Shown piece after piece: positions 44,121 to 55,823 of a stretch of 64,000 bases of DNA. The notes beneath the pieces are model-generated. The model searched no databases. It saw only the letters and a list, made by a program, of their open reading frames with translations, and was not told where the DNA came from. Origin of the DNA: Sambucus nigra (lineage: Eukaryota > Streptophyta > Magnoliopsida > Dipsacales > Adoxaceae); the NCBI GenBank assembly GCA_949130495.1, contig OX422216.1, positions 361,050,605-361,114,604 of the forward strand. The letters are read 5' to 3'. Numbering within the stretch: position 1 is the first letter of the stretch; every line of letters starts with the position of its first letter. A program made the translations under genes and the position numbers.

Positions 44121-44675
44121 TTAGCTGGCGACATCGGTTTGTTCAGAAGAAGCAGGATGCTTCCCCTTATCAGCGGCAGTAGGAGCATCTCCCTCAGGAG
44201 GGATAAATTCTGTCGCACGAGCAGGAAGGGAATCAACCGGAACTGACTAGGAAGCGGGGTAAATACCTTTGATGGCTGGGGCAAGAGCTTCATCTACGAC
44301 AGGCTTTGGGCCTGGATCATGCTCATCGAACAAGGGAGAAGTAACATCCACTCCGTTATCCCGGAGGGCCTTGTTCTATCCCTTCTTGAAATTTAGGTAG
44401 CTGATGTAGCCTATCTGAACCTCAGCATCTTCATATGCGGCAGCCCACCCAGAATTATATGAATCTTCCTTAATGGTGGCTGCCTCGGACTCCTTTTCCT
44501 TCAGCTTTTCCACCACCACCGCTATCTTGCTCGAGCAGACTAAATCATAGGCCTGTCGCAGTTCGTTGAAGCATAATGACCAAGTTGAGGAAGATGAATC
44601 GTCTCTCGGTTTAACGCCTTTCTATGCTCAGAACAATGGTCTCGCAGTTGGTGAAGCACGACCGCATTACAACTA
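44121..44675 (-). pseudogene. Tat antisense ORF, broken
   Basis: Read on the minus strand, opposite to pol. It encodes a Lys/Glu-rich helical segment (VVVEKLKEKESEAATIKED), SGWAAAYEDAEVQIGY, then SPLFDEHDPGPKPVVDEA, and ends at a TAA at 44121-44123. In-frame TAGs lie at 44376 and 44247. The last 70 residues match 61435-61651 in the other Tat copy. Antisense ORFs of this kind are known in Tat elements (Grande, RIRE2, Retand); their role is unsettled. The start lies beyond the break at about 44675. Confidence 0.75.
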
Positions 44676-45150
44676 CTGTTGCTAAGGCTAAATAAGTTTG
44701 CAGGTTTGCCAATAACATGGTACAACTTGGAAAAGAGGGTACTCTATGATACACGACGTGCCTCTGCTTTTGTGAGAGGGGATGGTGTCATTCACAACGT
44801 TTTGTTAAATAAGAAATTTATTGTGGAAAATAATAGGTATTTCACCTATGAGAAAAGGGCTATGAACACATAGAGGCATCTGAACACATAGAGCTATTTC
44901 ACTTGTTGTGGTCTTCTTATGGAATTATGCAAAAATAGTGAAAATCTTTGGTCAATGTGGATGTGGAAGAATGTTATTAAAATGAAAAAAAAATGGACTA
45001 TGGAAGTTCCAAGTGAATGCTCGTGGATATGGAGGTCTATTCTAAAATGTAGATTGGTGACCAAACCTCATATGCTCTATACTTTTGGAGATGGTAGAGA
45101 TACTTTATTTTGGCATTGACTCATGGATCCAAGGAGTGAATTTTTTATCC
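44676..45150 (+). pseudogene. LINE reverse-transcriptase C-terminal fragment
   Basis: 44919-45119 encodes MELCKNSENLWSMWMWKNVI, then CSWIWRSILKCRLV and FGDGRDTLFWH. This is the typical W-rich segment plus zinc-finger-like end (zf-RVT) of plant non-LTR retrotransposon RT. The frame closes at a stop where relatives continue FWHD.W. 44679-44873 may be an upstream part but is not recognisable. No poly(A) tail or target duplication seen. Confidence 0.65.
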
Positions 45151-47290
45151 AGCTGCTTCAATTTTTAGTTTCTCAACACTGGTATCTTGGTTAATGCAAC
45201 TATTAGCACTATTCTGAGAAATGGAAGATGGGATTATCGAGAACGAGCAATAGAGATATCTGCAATATGTGGGAGATATCAGGAATAGAGATATTAGCAC
45301 CATTCTAAGCAATAAAGATATTAGCCATGGTTTGAACCAAAGTGATGAATGCACGACAGTTGTGAAACCTACCTGATATACTTAGTCAAAAATTATGGTT
45401 GGCTTAAAACCAATAGGTAACTAATACCTATATCATCTACCAATTGCTACAAGATAAAGACCTACACATAAGGGCTCCAATTGATTTAACAGCTTGATAA
45501 GAAGAACCTTGAAAACTTAATGGTCGAACAATCTTACAACTGGCATTTAGAGAACATATTCGTGAATGAATTTGTGAATGCTCATGTTCGTAAATATCTT
45601 CCCTTTACTAAGATATACATTCTTTATTCGAACTCCGTTAACTATCAACATTCTATCTACATCTTTCAATATATATAAATTAAATACCGATAAGTAATCA
45701 TAAGTGATACCTTAACATAAGAAATCATTCGCAACACAATTGAGAAACCCAATACGTGAGTAAGTATTGAATATATATCATTGATATTATCTGCCACCAA
45801 CTTCTCATGTTTCATCCCTTGTGAATCAAGTTTTTTTTCAAATATTCATTCATCTCATTCTCTAGTTGCTGTTGTTTTACACAATTTTACTTTTTCGTAA
45901 CACACAATTGCTCAAATATTTCAATCTCAGAGGTGTTTTCGGATCAATCCACTCAAATAAAACACATGACCCAACTTTATAATTCGAGCGCACTATGAAA
46001 CACCTTTTGTGATTTGTAGGTGTAATTCAAACCATGTGGGCACTGATTCTAAATAAGTTGTGTTTGAGGCATTGCCTTTTTGAAACAAAATCGTGCGATG
46101 CCATGTTTGTGCTAAAATTATAACTCGTGTTATTCGATAAATAAACATAAAATCCCAAGGTTGCATCAGAAATCAAATAAAAGAAATAGAAGCAACCATC
46201 AATAAGTTCAAGATGCTCAAGTTCCCCTAATTTTCAATCGGTCTAAAGTTCAACACGAGAGCTTGCTTCTGCCTTATGAGCAATCTCTTACTAGGATGGA
46301 TTCAACTTATGGCTTGTACTATGACTGCTCTGCACATTTTCTGGGTCGAAAATGAACCCGTCAACTGGATGGGGCCCATGTTGAGTTCCTAAGAGGAATC
46401 ATTAATCCCCTTGTAATCAAGGTGAGTGGTAAGATGGATCCAAATCAACTTGTGAAGCTCATTGAGATTTTGAATCCTCAAAACAAATCAGGGAGGATTA
46501 ATATAATCACAGAATCACGAGAAATACCTTTATAAATCCTTTTTCGCGTCGCTACATCAACGCTAATAGCCACCCCAAACCCAATGATTGTTAGACGGTT
46601 GAGCCACACACCTAAACTATTGTTCTCCTCGTCACTCTTCTCACGACCTCTGTTAACAGCTTGTGCTCGGTCTCCAAGACTACTTTGACAAGAAGCTACA
46701 AATATCACTAGAAATTAGAGTAAATTATGTTCTTTTATTTGGATAATAGCATAGGAAATAACCAAAATGTATCGGTTGATAGAGTTGGTAGGTGTTATTT
46801 TCCTCATCCCATAAACTTTAAATCAGTTCCTTATGTAAAATTCAGCGCACCATAATTGGAAAATCCAAAATACTAGACTAAAAAGATTATAGATGACCGA
46901 ACATTTGTTTAGTACGATTGTAATATTTTCTATTTTATTTTAGTATAACTCAAATCAGAGCCGATTAAATTTAAAAAACAAATAACTAAAGGTAAAAAAA
47001 TAGATAACTACTATGTGATGTAAGTATATACCTCATTCATGAGAGGAGGAAATCTTTAAAATATGGGAGACATTGAGTACTCTGTTTTTAGCATTCACAT
47101 TGTGTACCATATAGGAAAGTCATAGAGAATGAGAGAAAAAAAAAGAGACATGAGTGTTGAATTACAAAATAATGCATGCTAGCATCAAGTCATCAAGACA
47201 TGAATGTTGAGGTATTAGGATTTGAAGCGATCCTAGGTTAGTATAGGTAGCATTGGTTGCATCTGAATTTTGAGGACGAAATTCCGTTGT
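45151..47290. other. No recognised gene or repeat
   Basis: Short random ORFs only. The last 60 bases (ttgaggacgaaattccgttg) resemble the 3' end of a chromovirus interior, so some of it may be decayed element DNA. Confidence 0.5.
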
Positions 47291-47302
47291 AAGGGGGGAG
47301 TA
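47291..47302 (+). promoter_or_regulatory. Polypurine tract before diverged LTR
   Basis: aaggggggagta follows a gacgaaattccgttg motif shared with the chromovirus copies and abuts a TGAAACAACCC LTR start. Confidence 0.75.
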
Positions 47303-48366
47303 TGAAACAACCCGTCCTTTTTGGAGACATTAAATTCCATAATTTAGTATAAATTGGAATTTGGAGAAATTATCGTGAATAGTGATTTTTGGAATTTTCA
47401 TGGATTAGATGATTTTCGATGGATGTTGTAATTATTTTTGGGATCTAATATGTCGAAGTATTTTAATTATATGTCGCCGTGAAGTAAAGCGACAAAAAGG
47501 TAAGATTTTGATTTGAAAACCCGCATAAAGTTATTTTGGGTTAGAATAGTGATTTGCGGTCAAGTACCTCAGATGGGAATTTCGACTGCGCCGTGAGTCT
47601 CGGAATGTGCGAGATAGTCGGAAAAGAGTGTCCGGTTGTCGAAATTGAGTTTCGAGGAATTTTAGAGTTAAAAGGGCTCGTAATTGAGTAAACGGTTCGT
47701 TTTTGGGTTTTAAGGGTTTAAACCCTTTTTCTTTCTTTATAAAGAGGGAGAGAGGGAGAGAATAGAAAGAAAAGAGAGAAAAGAGAGAGGAAGGAATAAA
47801 AGAGGAGAAAATGGTGGATTTCGTCCAAACTCCGCCGGATTCGACTCGAGGTCGTCGGATTTCATCCTCCAGGCAAGTGTTTACTTGCTTTATTTCAATT
47901 ATGCATTTATTTCATATCATAGTTGGAAGAACCCTAAAATAAAATTGGGAAAACTTAGATATGAGTTTACATATTGATGTAATGTAAACTCTTAATGATT
48001 TCTAGTGCTAAATCCATGTAAATGGAGTGAAGAAATGGATTGAAATGGGTTTAAATGATAAGTTGAGGTTTTTAATGATTTTAGGGTTTAAAACTAAAGG
48101 AAATGGTTTAATACCCCAAATTAATTTATGTGTTCGTTGTAAAACATAGATTAGATGTTTATTTAGTTGTTGGATGAGGTTAGAAACAACAAAAATGGAG
48201 TTTGGGATTTTGGGGAAGATGATGAATAGTAAACCCGTAGTTCGTGGGGTCATTTCGGCCAGGAAGATAACTGATTTAGCTCTCGGCCAAAACACGAAAG
48301 TTGTAGATCTTTTCGATACGGTCGCGTGGGCGCCAACTGCGTAACCGCGTACGATCTTTTCGATAA
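47303..48366 (+). repeat. Diverged chromovirus-type LTR (family B), partial
   Basis: It starts tgaaacaacccgtcc. It keeps the block order of the TGTAATACC LTRs (a block with agtcggaaaagagtg; then ggcaagtgtttacttgc, compare ggcaagtgtttatcttgc). It is joined at 48367 to DNA that repeats at 55824. A likely distal piece of the same LTR type lies at 61017-61434. Confidence 0.65.
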
Positions 48367-50453
48367 CCTTGTTTGGATTTCCCTTTGCGAGACATCCCAC
48401 GCCTGAAACTTAGCGTAAGGTTGGAAATAGGGAGACGTTTGGTCACTATTCCATGAGTTCGGTACCCTGGTCGAAATGGGGTCAAGTAATTATGTATGTA
48501 AGTTGGAAGTTGAATTTTGTTTTAAGGTCATTGGAGCCGGATTTTTGTGGTAGGAATGCATTGAAAGTTATCCCCACGAGTTGAGGGGTGGAACGATGAT
48601 AAGGAGAATTTAAGAATTTTGATTTCTAGGGTGATTGAGAGTACCCAAATGTCATAACCGCGTACAGAACACAAGGTGAATAAAGAGTTGGAATGATTGT
48701 TAGCATGGATTACCTGGAAAGAACTTTATATTATACAAAAGAGATGACCTGTAATTATTTTGATGAATAGAGCGATAGTGATTTATTTTGGTTGTTGTAC
48801 CTATTTGGGAAAATTATTGTACTTATCTGAGGAAGGTTGAGAATTATTATTCCTCTTTTGTTGTCATGGAATTTGAATGCCCTATTCCTTCTATTTCGTT
48901 GAATTTAGTTAGTCCTACAGATGAGTAGCACGCCGTTCGCTCTCCCAGGACGGTCGGAGTGTTGCAAAAATGTGGGCATCTTGGTTAACTACAGTTAAAA
49001 TAGTCCGAGTCGAAGGGACGTGGTAATAGACGTGTGAAATATATGTTTGTGGGACTAGTATAACGAAGTGGAAGTGATAGAGTGGATTAAACGTCACATG
49101 AGGCGCGATAATCCATACATAAGTGTGCAATTAGAATAGCACGCCCTAACTTGATTGGAAGGTTGTGGGAAGCCATTCAAGAATTGGTATTCCTTGAATA
49201 GAGTAGAATTTAATTGTTATGAAGCACACCCGGAGCGGAATTGTTATTAGTCAAGTGTGAGAGCGACTTGCGCATACAAAGAGTAATGATGTTAGTATAG
49301 TATAAGGGATCCAGAAGTGCACTTCGTGGAGAGAAGAGCACGGGTCGGAACTTTCGGCATACTCCAAGGAAGGAAGGGGAGTATTACGTGTCACTTAATG
49401 TGAGACATTTCAAGGGAAGAATCGATGTTTAGTGAGACGTAGTGAGTAGTCTCTACATGCACTGCCCATAGGTAAGGTTTGGTTAAAAGAGGAGAATCAA
49501 CCAAAGAATTTTGTGTTTATCAAAAATTCCTGAAAATGGAAGAGGTTGGTAAAGTCAGTAAAGTTCTTGGATGGGTTGCCATCCTCAAAACAAGATCAAG
49601 GGTTTATCCCGAACATGTGAATTAAGTCGCCGAGAAGGAAGTGATTGATATTCCTTTGGGCTGGCTTACAATATTAACTAGTATGCCCCAGACTTCCTTT
49701 GAAAGGAAGGATCGCGCCAGTGCATGGTCCGGCGCAGTATAAATTTCTGAATCAGGATGAGATTGGTGAATCCCACCTTTGATATGGGATTTCAGGAACC
49801 AGCGAAGATAAGATTTCGTTTCGAGTAGGATGTATCACCCTTAGCCAAGGAATAAGCGCATGGTGATTAAAGATTAGTGGAGCCACGTGAAGGAGATTTT
49901 GGAATCTTGGTACGATGATTTCAAGAATGCTCTATAGAAGCATTCGTACCTGTTTGTCGCGTACGAGGTACTTATTAAGGTTTTGTTATGGAAGAACCTC
50001 GACTATTCTCCTTCCGTATGTTTAGAGGAGAGTAGATAATCAGAATTTTTGGATCGGTCGAGAAAATATCCGATAACCATGGTGGAATTCCACGACTGTT
50101 TTAGGCAGTCAAGAGTGGTCAAATGTTCGTATGATCTTCTCAGAATGGGAATTTTGTGTACGAATAAATCTGAGTAGTTGTCATGTAGTGAGGTGCGGCC
50201 TCCTAATGATAGTGAGATAATGGAATTTATAACGTATAGACGTAACCTATTCAAATGTTGTCAGTTGGGAGTGCAATGTGAAGTGTCTCCAATGAGAATG
50301 TAAAATAATGTTGCTGTGAAGAAAGGGCTATAGTGATTGAGCGTCGTAATGTGTAGTTAGTTTGTGTACGGAAAAGGATATCCAGAATTGTGCTACCTGA
50401 TAGGCCTTATTTTTCGAATTTCGGGACGAAATTCCGTTATTAGGGGGGAAGTA
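48367..50453 (+). repeat. Interior segment, left copy (2087 bp)
   Basis: It is nearly identical to 55824-57910. It ends with a polypurine tract (taggggggaagta, 50441-50453) before the LTR at 50454. ORFs on the minus strand (48915-49130, 50003-50254) recur in the other copy because the DNA recurs; none has a recognisable domain. Confidence 0.9.
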
Positions 50454-53400
50454 TGTAATACCCCGTATTTTCATGGCTTTTAAATTTAAGGATTTATTAA
50501 ATTTAATTGAGATAAATTAATTTAAATTTAATCTGAAATGTTGTTTTAAATATTTACTAGAGTGACAAGAGCTAGTAATTATTGGGAATATATTATTTGT
50601 TGCATATTACTGGATGAGTATAGTAATATATGAGATTTATTTTTATAATATTGTCATGTGTGAATAAAATGACAATTGTGGAAATTTAAGTGGGGACACG
50701 CCTGTGTCGTGTCGGGATTAATGTGGATTAAAAAAAGTGAATATTTTATAAGTTGTTCGTATGGTCGTTTTGAGTGCGCCAACGCGTCCGGTAGGGTCGA
50801 GATAGTCAGAAAAGTGTACCCGGGGGTTTAGTTTGGGTCTCGTGGCATTTTTAGGCCTAATTAGTACCCCGGGAGGGCATTTTGGACATTTCACATTTAT
50901 GGGTAATTAAACCCACGAATTTTATAGGGTTATATCAGATGTAAAGTTTCATCTTCTAGGGTTAACACAATGAAATACTAATGACGGCCATTGGAGAGGA
51001 AGAGGAGAAGCTCTCCAAGGAGTTCTAGGCCAAGAACACCTCCGATTGCACCGCCGTCACCACCAACACGTAGATCGCGCAACGGGCTACGCGACCACAC
51101 CAAAAACATCTGCAAATCAGAACACCAAAAATCCCAGGCAAGTGTTTATCTTGCTTATTTCGTTGGTGCATCCTTCATATTAGTGTAGGGATGATTAGGG
51201 ACGAATTTCATTGAAGAAAACCTAAATTGTGTTAGGAATTTGCATGTAGTGATGACTTAAACCTTATTCTGGAAATTGTTGGAGAGGTAGAAGAATAATC
51301 CACAAAATTTTAATGTAGTATAAGAAGGAATTTCTGGAAAAACAGATTTGAACCATGATTTAGAGATTTCTAGGGTTCTTGTATATTTAAATGAATTATG
51401 GTATGATTAATCCATGTTTAGTGACGTAAATTGACATGCTTTACGTAGAAAATGTATGATATCATGTTAGGATGTTAGTAGTACAAATTTTGGGACGATT
51501 GGGATTAGAAAATATGGAAATTGTTGAAGTTTGGAGATAAAATCTGTAACTGCAGAATTTATGTTTTCGCAGACCTGCTTGATCGATCGATCGAGCCTAG
51601 AGCTTCGATCGATCGAAGGTTCGATCGATCGAGCCCCATACCTCGATCGATCGACCCCTCCTGGCAGACTCCTATTTCTCTTTTTAAATGAGTTAAATTC
51701 GATTTATTGTGAGATAATTCTTGGGCATCCTTAATAAAATATTTTGGGAGATAGGGAAGACCAGTAGGACATGTGAATAGATTTTGGGACCCTTGATGTC
51801 GGGCAAAGATTGTATTTTGGGATAATTACATATGGGTCGGTAAATTTATAATTTAAAGAGAGAGACACGTAAGGGAGTTATTTGGGACAAATGTGTATAC
51901 CTACTGAATTTTATAATTGGGAGGATAGAATCCATGAGCGTTGTGTAGTAAGTGGAAAAGTTCCTCAAATTAAAGTAAGATGTGAATGGTTATACGTGAT
52001 AACTAAATAATGAGAAATAATTACAAATGTCGTAATTATGGGAATTGAGAATTTACCCATTATTGATATGGTAATATTAGTATAGATATATGATTGTGTA
52101 TGTATATACTATCTATGTGTGAAAATCATGCCCACGCTACTTGATATCCCTGAGGTTTCCGCGCTGGGACAGTCTTATCTCGATGGGACCTTTATGGGGG
52201 ATATTGACTTGTACCCTAGAAGATAGATATCCTTGGTACAGGCTATCAGAATGATAGTTCATACGGTCCTAAGAGATGCGGGTATGTGCTTTCCTCTTAG
52301 AGACTTGGAGTCTATGCTTCGCCTCATTATGTTTGTGTATATATATCCTTGGTACAGGCTATCGCAGTGATAGTTCAGACGGTCCTAAGGGACTTGGAAT
52401 CTATGTTTCGCCTCAATATTGTTTGAGTATGTGTTAATACAATTCGAGAGTGATTCCGAATTTGTATTCCCCTTAATGTGAGTGATATGGGGTTTGGATA
52501 GTAGAGTATGCCCGCACCATAGTTTTATTTGGGGTGCTGTTCTGTTATATATATTTTACGAGTAGTTAATATATATATGAAATTCTGAAATCTGGAATTG
52601 CCTACTGTGATTTGATATGTAGGACATGGTTGATGACTCAAATTGTAAATACTTGTTTTGAGAAAGTATAATATGACACTGGAAAACTTTATTGATTAAT
52701 AAAGTTAAAAATGAGAACTATGGTTATTAATTGAAATATTCTTTTCAAACAATTGAATCGTTAAATGTTAAATCCTGCGAATAACCTAAGAGAAGTTAAA
52801 TCATTGGGGAAAGATAGTGTGGTATATGACGAGATAGACTATTGGGAAGGTTAGTGCGATAGGTGTGCACATTAGAAGAGAGGTGAGAATTTCTCAAGAG
52901 AGTGTCGCACTAATATGTTGTTGCATTGGCCTGTATCAATTTAAATACTTGCTAAACGAATTTTAAATCGTACACACTATCGGGCTCTGACCCGTTCCTT
53001 TTTCTCTCTCTCTCTTGTATATATATGTATGTATTACAGGTGCCCGGCCACAGGGGCATCTTGCTTAGTATCTCTTGGAAGGAACGCGCTGCAGCTTAGG
53101 TGGGAGTTGCAGGTCTCTGGATTAGACGACTTCGTTCATTCGGATCCACTCTTAGTACTTTCATCTAGTTGGGCATGTGTAGATCTTTCCATTATTCCGT
53201 TGTTATTGGACATTTGTATTTCAGTTATTTCCAGTATTGTTACTATGGGATTTATTCAGTTTGGATGTGTGACTTTAGATTTCGTATGTTGACATTCGAT
53301 TGACGAATGTATTAAATTAACTGGATTATGTTGCAGAATTTAATGTGGTGTGATTCTTACTTATTGAATGTTGTTAATAAAATAAATTATTTTTCTTTAA

Positions 53401-53576
53401 ATAAAATTTGGAAAGTATGTATGAAAATGGTTTTGACACTTAGCTTAATTATTTAGGGTGTTTAAATTGGAAAAGTATTTTTACGACAGTGATGCTAAGA
53501 ATGAACCAACTGTCCACCTTGATTTTAATTTAATAAAGGAGTGATCGCCCGGTATTTAATTAGGCGGGGTGTCACA
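50454..53576 (+). repeat. Central LTR of the tandem non-coding element (3123 bp)
   Basis: It starts tgtaataccccg and ends gtgtcaca. It is close to 57911-61016 and more distantly similar to 1269-4292. It has an internal duplication near 52220-52400, where the segment ccttggtacaggctatc...cggtcctaag occurs twice; the chromovirus LTR at 3010-3080 has it once. The four-unit CGATCGAT array is at 51579-51654. Confidence 0.92.
51579..51654. repeat. CGATCGAT palindromic array, 4 units
   Basis: Four units, as in the chromovirus 5' LTR; the partner LTR has three. Confidence 0.85.
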
Positions 53577-55823
53577 GGTGGTATCAGAGCATCAGGTTCT
53601 ATTGTCCTTAGGATCTATACGGCTTATTATGCTTTCAGCGTTGCTTTGTTTGTTGTAGAGCCCTACGTTTAGGATTGTCGATTCCTTTGACGAGATTTCG
53701 TTCTCCTGCTATAATGTGTATACACTAGTGAATTCTAATTTCGTTCGGATGTGTGCGTGTGCCGAGCGATGATGGATGTCAGAAGAGGACCGTTAAGCGT
53801 ACATCAGGAGGCAGGGCTCAGTTGAGATTATGAAATATATCCGAGGATGATGACCGTAGTCGAGGTCACCTCCATTATGGCACGAGAAGCCACAACTAGA
53901 AAGGCGACTAAGGTGCAGCAATGATTTTCAAATGTTGTTATAGTCAAATGAGGTGTGAGGGTAAACTTACCCAACGTATTACAAAAACGTGTAGAGACTG
54001 TCAGTGGAAAATTCTAGAAACGCGAAAATTGTATGTGTTTACCAAAGGAGGTAAAGTATCCAAAGGCTTAAATATAGGACGGAGTGTGGCAAACTGAAAG
54101 TGAAAATTTAGAGAAAATTTTCTTGGCTTTCGGGACGAAATTATAATGGTTGGAGTCAACCACCAATTTTAGAAGTGGAATGCTATGCCTATAGGAGAAC
54201 CTTAGGTACAGTGTTGACCGTATGTTCCTTCCTCAACTGTTCAGGATGAGAAGCAAACGTGGTTCTGAACTCATCGCAGGAGGGCATGACAGAAGTCCAA
54301 TTGTGGATATGAATCCTAATCGTTAGCAAATTTTGTATCGAAAGAGGTAGATACTAGTGGAGGAAACGACTCCAAGTGGGAGACCAACTTGTAATAATAG
54401 TTGATAATACTCGAGGAGGAAATTCTGATGGACGACCGATTCAGAGGTTGACAATGTCATATTTTGTCAATATAGATGATAACGCTTCTTTATGGGGGAA
54501 GTTAAAGGAATCGAAGAATTTAGTCGAGAATAAGACTGAATACGACGGTGGTGGTATAGCACCACAAAAGGATGTGGATACACATCAGGAAAACCATTTA
54601 AATGCTTCAGATAGTTAAATTCTTATCAAGTGATGTAAATTCAGTAAGTACTATTATAGATAGTAACATGATCTTTATGGCCTAAAAAGCTAAGGGAACA
54701 ACCGGGATGGCTAACAGGAATGGAGTCTACTAAAGTCCGAGAGAAGGACAATCCTAACCTGGTTAGTAGGACAGGTGGTAAGTGGATTATGTGCTGAGGT
54801 ATTTTGTGCGGAGTGAGACCGCTCACGATAATATGTTCCAAAATGAGAAAAAGGACAAGAATACGATGCCTAGTAAAAGGCAACGATTAAAATAATTTTG
54901 TTTTGGTTTGGGCAGACGTGTTACGTCCGAAAACCATTTGTGCAGTCAAGACGATTGCCAGGATGGAAGTATAAGTTGTATCCTTAGAGGATGCGGCGTG
55001 TTTATGTGACACGAGCGAGCCACCATATTTTGTTCATTACTAGATTAGCATGTGAGATGAGTTTAATGGATATCATTATAAATGTTACCATTATGTGAAT
55101 ATTTTTCCTTAATATAGCGGGATTTTTCTTTGGTGCTATCCGCGGGGGATGAATGAGTATATTAACAGTGTTTTATACTTTATTGAGGCTACTCGTTGTA
55201 GTGATGCGATACACGAGTATGATATTATCTTTGTTAAAATGTTATAGAAATGGGTAGTATGATAGTGAGCATTTATTGCAAGGCTATCGGAGTAGTTACA
55301 TTAGTGCAACACGTTTTGTTTTGGCGAGGCTTTACCTGTAAGAAGGTTGGACTCGCACTTATATTATCTATCCTAGAGACTTCGGAGGAGATAGTGGGCT
55401 CGAGATATTTGATACCAATGTATGTATAGACTTTGTCAGTATGATTCAGTATGTACCGGGATTTACCGTTGAGCGAAAAGACTTGACTCGGTATTATGTT
55501 TAGCACTCCGGACCTAGTGACAGGAAGAGTGCAGTATTATATTTATCCTTCAGAGATGTGGGAATTAAGAGTTATACCCCTAATGTTAAAAAAAGGAAAT
55601 TTAGAGAATTTCGATCGTATGTATCCGAGGTTTATAGAATGTAATTACCATCAACCAATACGGGACGATAGTGAAATTGGTGAAACGTTCTTTGTTAAGC
55701 ATAATTACGGGAGAAATTGTAACTTTTCTGTCAAGGGACAGAATAAAGGGGTATATACTATGGATGGAGGACCTAACGGATTTCGATAACCGACAATGCT
55801 AGGTAGTAATGTATCGGGGGGTT
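53577..55823 (+). other. Interior, 5' half, non-coding
   Basis: The first 180 bases match the leader of the chromovirus at 4293 (caggttct, agagccct, ttaggattgt). A possible relic of the gag start is at 53770 (atgatggatg), but the frame closes quickly. ORFs at 54376-54618 and 55496-55789 have no recognisable domain. The last part (about 55755-55823) resembles the family-B LTR piece at 61041-61110. Confidence 0.7.
53579..53590 (+). promoter_or_regulatory. Primer binding site, tRNA-iMet type
   Basis: tggtatcagagc two bases after the LTR end, identical to the chromovirus at 4295. Confidence 0.9.

Larger units (their letters stand above)
39524..44675 (+). mobile_element. Tat-lineage Ty3/gypsy element, plus strand, gag and 3' LTR missing
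   Basis: A short LTR (39524-39938) is followed by a tRNA-Arg-type primer site, then directly by the end of a protease. RT, two RNase H domains, integrase and an antisense ORF follow. The dual RNase H and antisense ORF are marks of the Tat lineage. No second LTR is found before the LINE fragment at 44676, so the 3' end is lost. It lies against the broken minus-strand chromovirus pol at 39523. Confidence 0.85.

Noticed and set aside
45145..47290. Host gene between LINE fragment and the next LTR
   Set aside because: Only short random ORFs without splice-site-linked coding pattern or recognisable domain.
53029..53292. 87-aa hydrophobic ORF repeated at 60470-60733
   Set aside because: LTR sequence; hydrophobic translation reflects T-rich DNA. 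The first codon is not a good ATG context.
55496..55789. 97-aa ORF as a gene of the non-coding element
   Set aside because: No domain, single copy in the window, ends in LTR-like sequence; I cannot support it.
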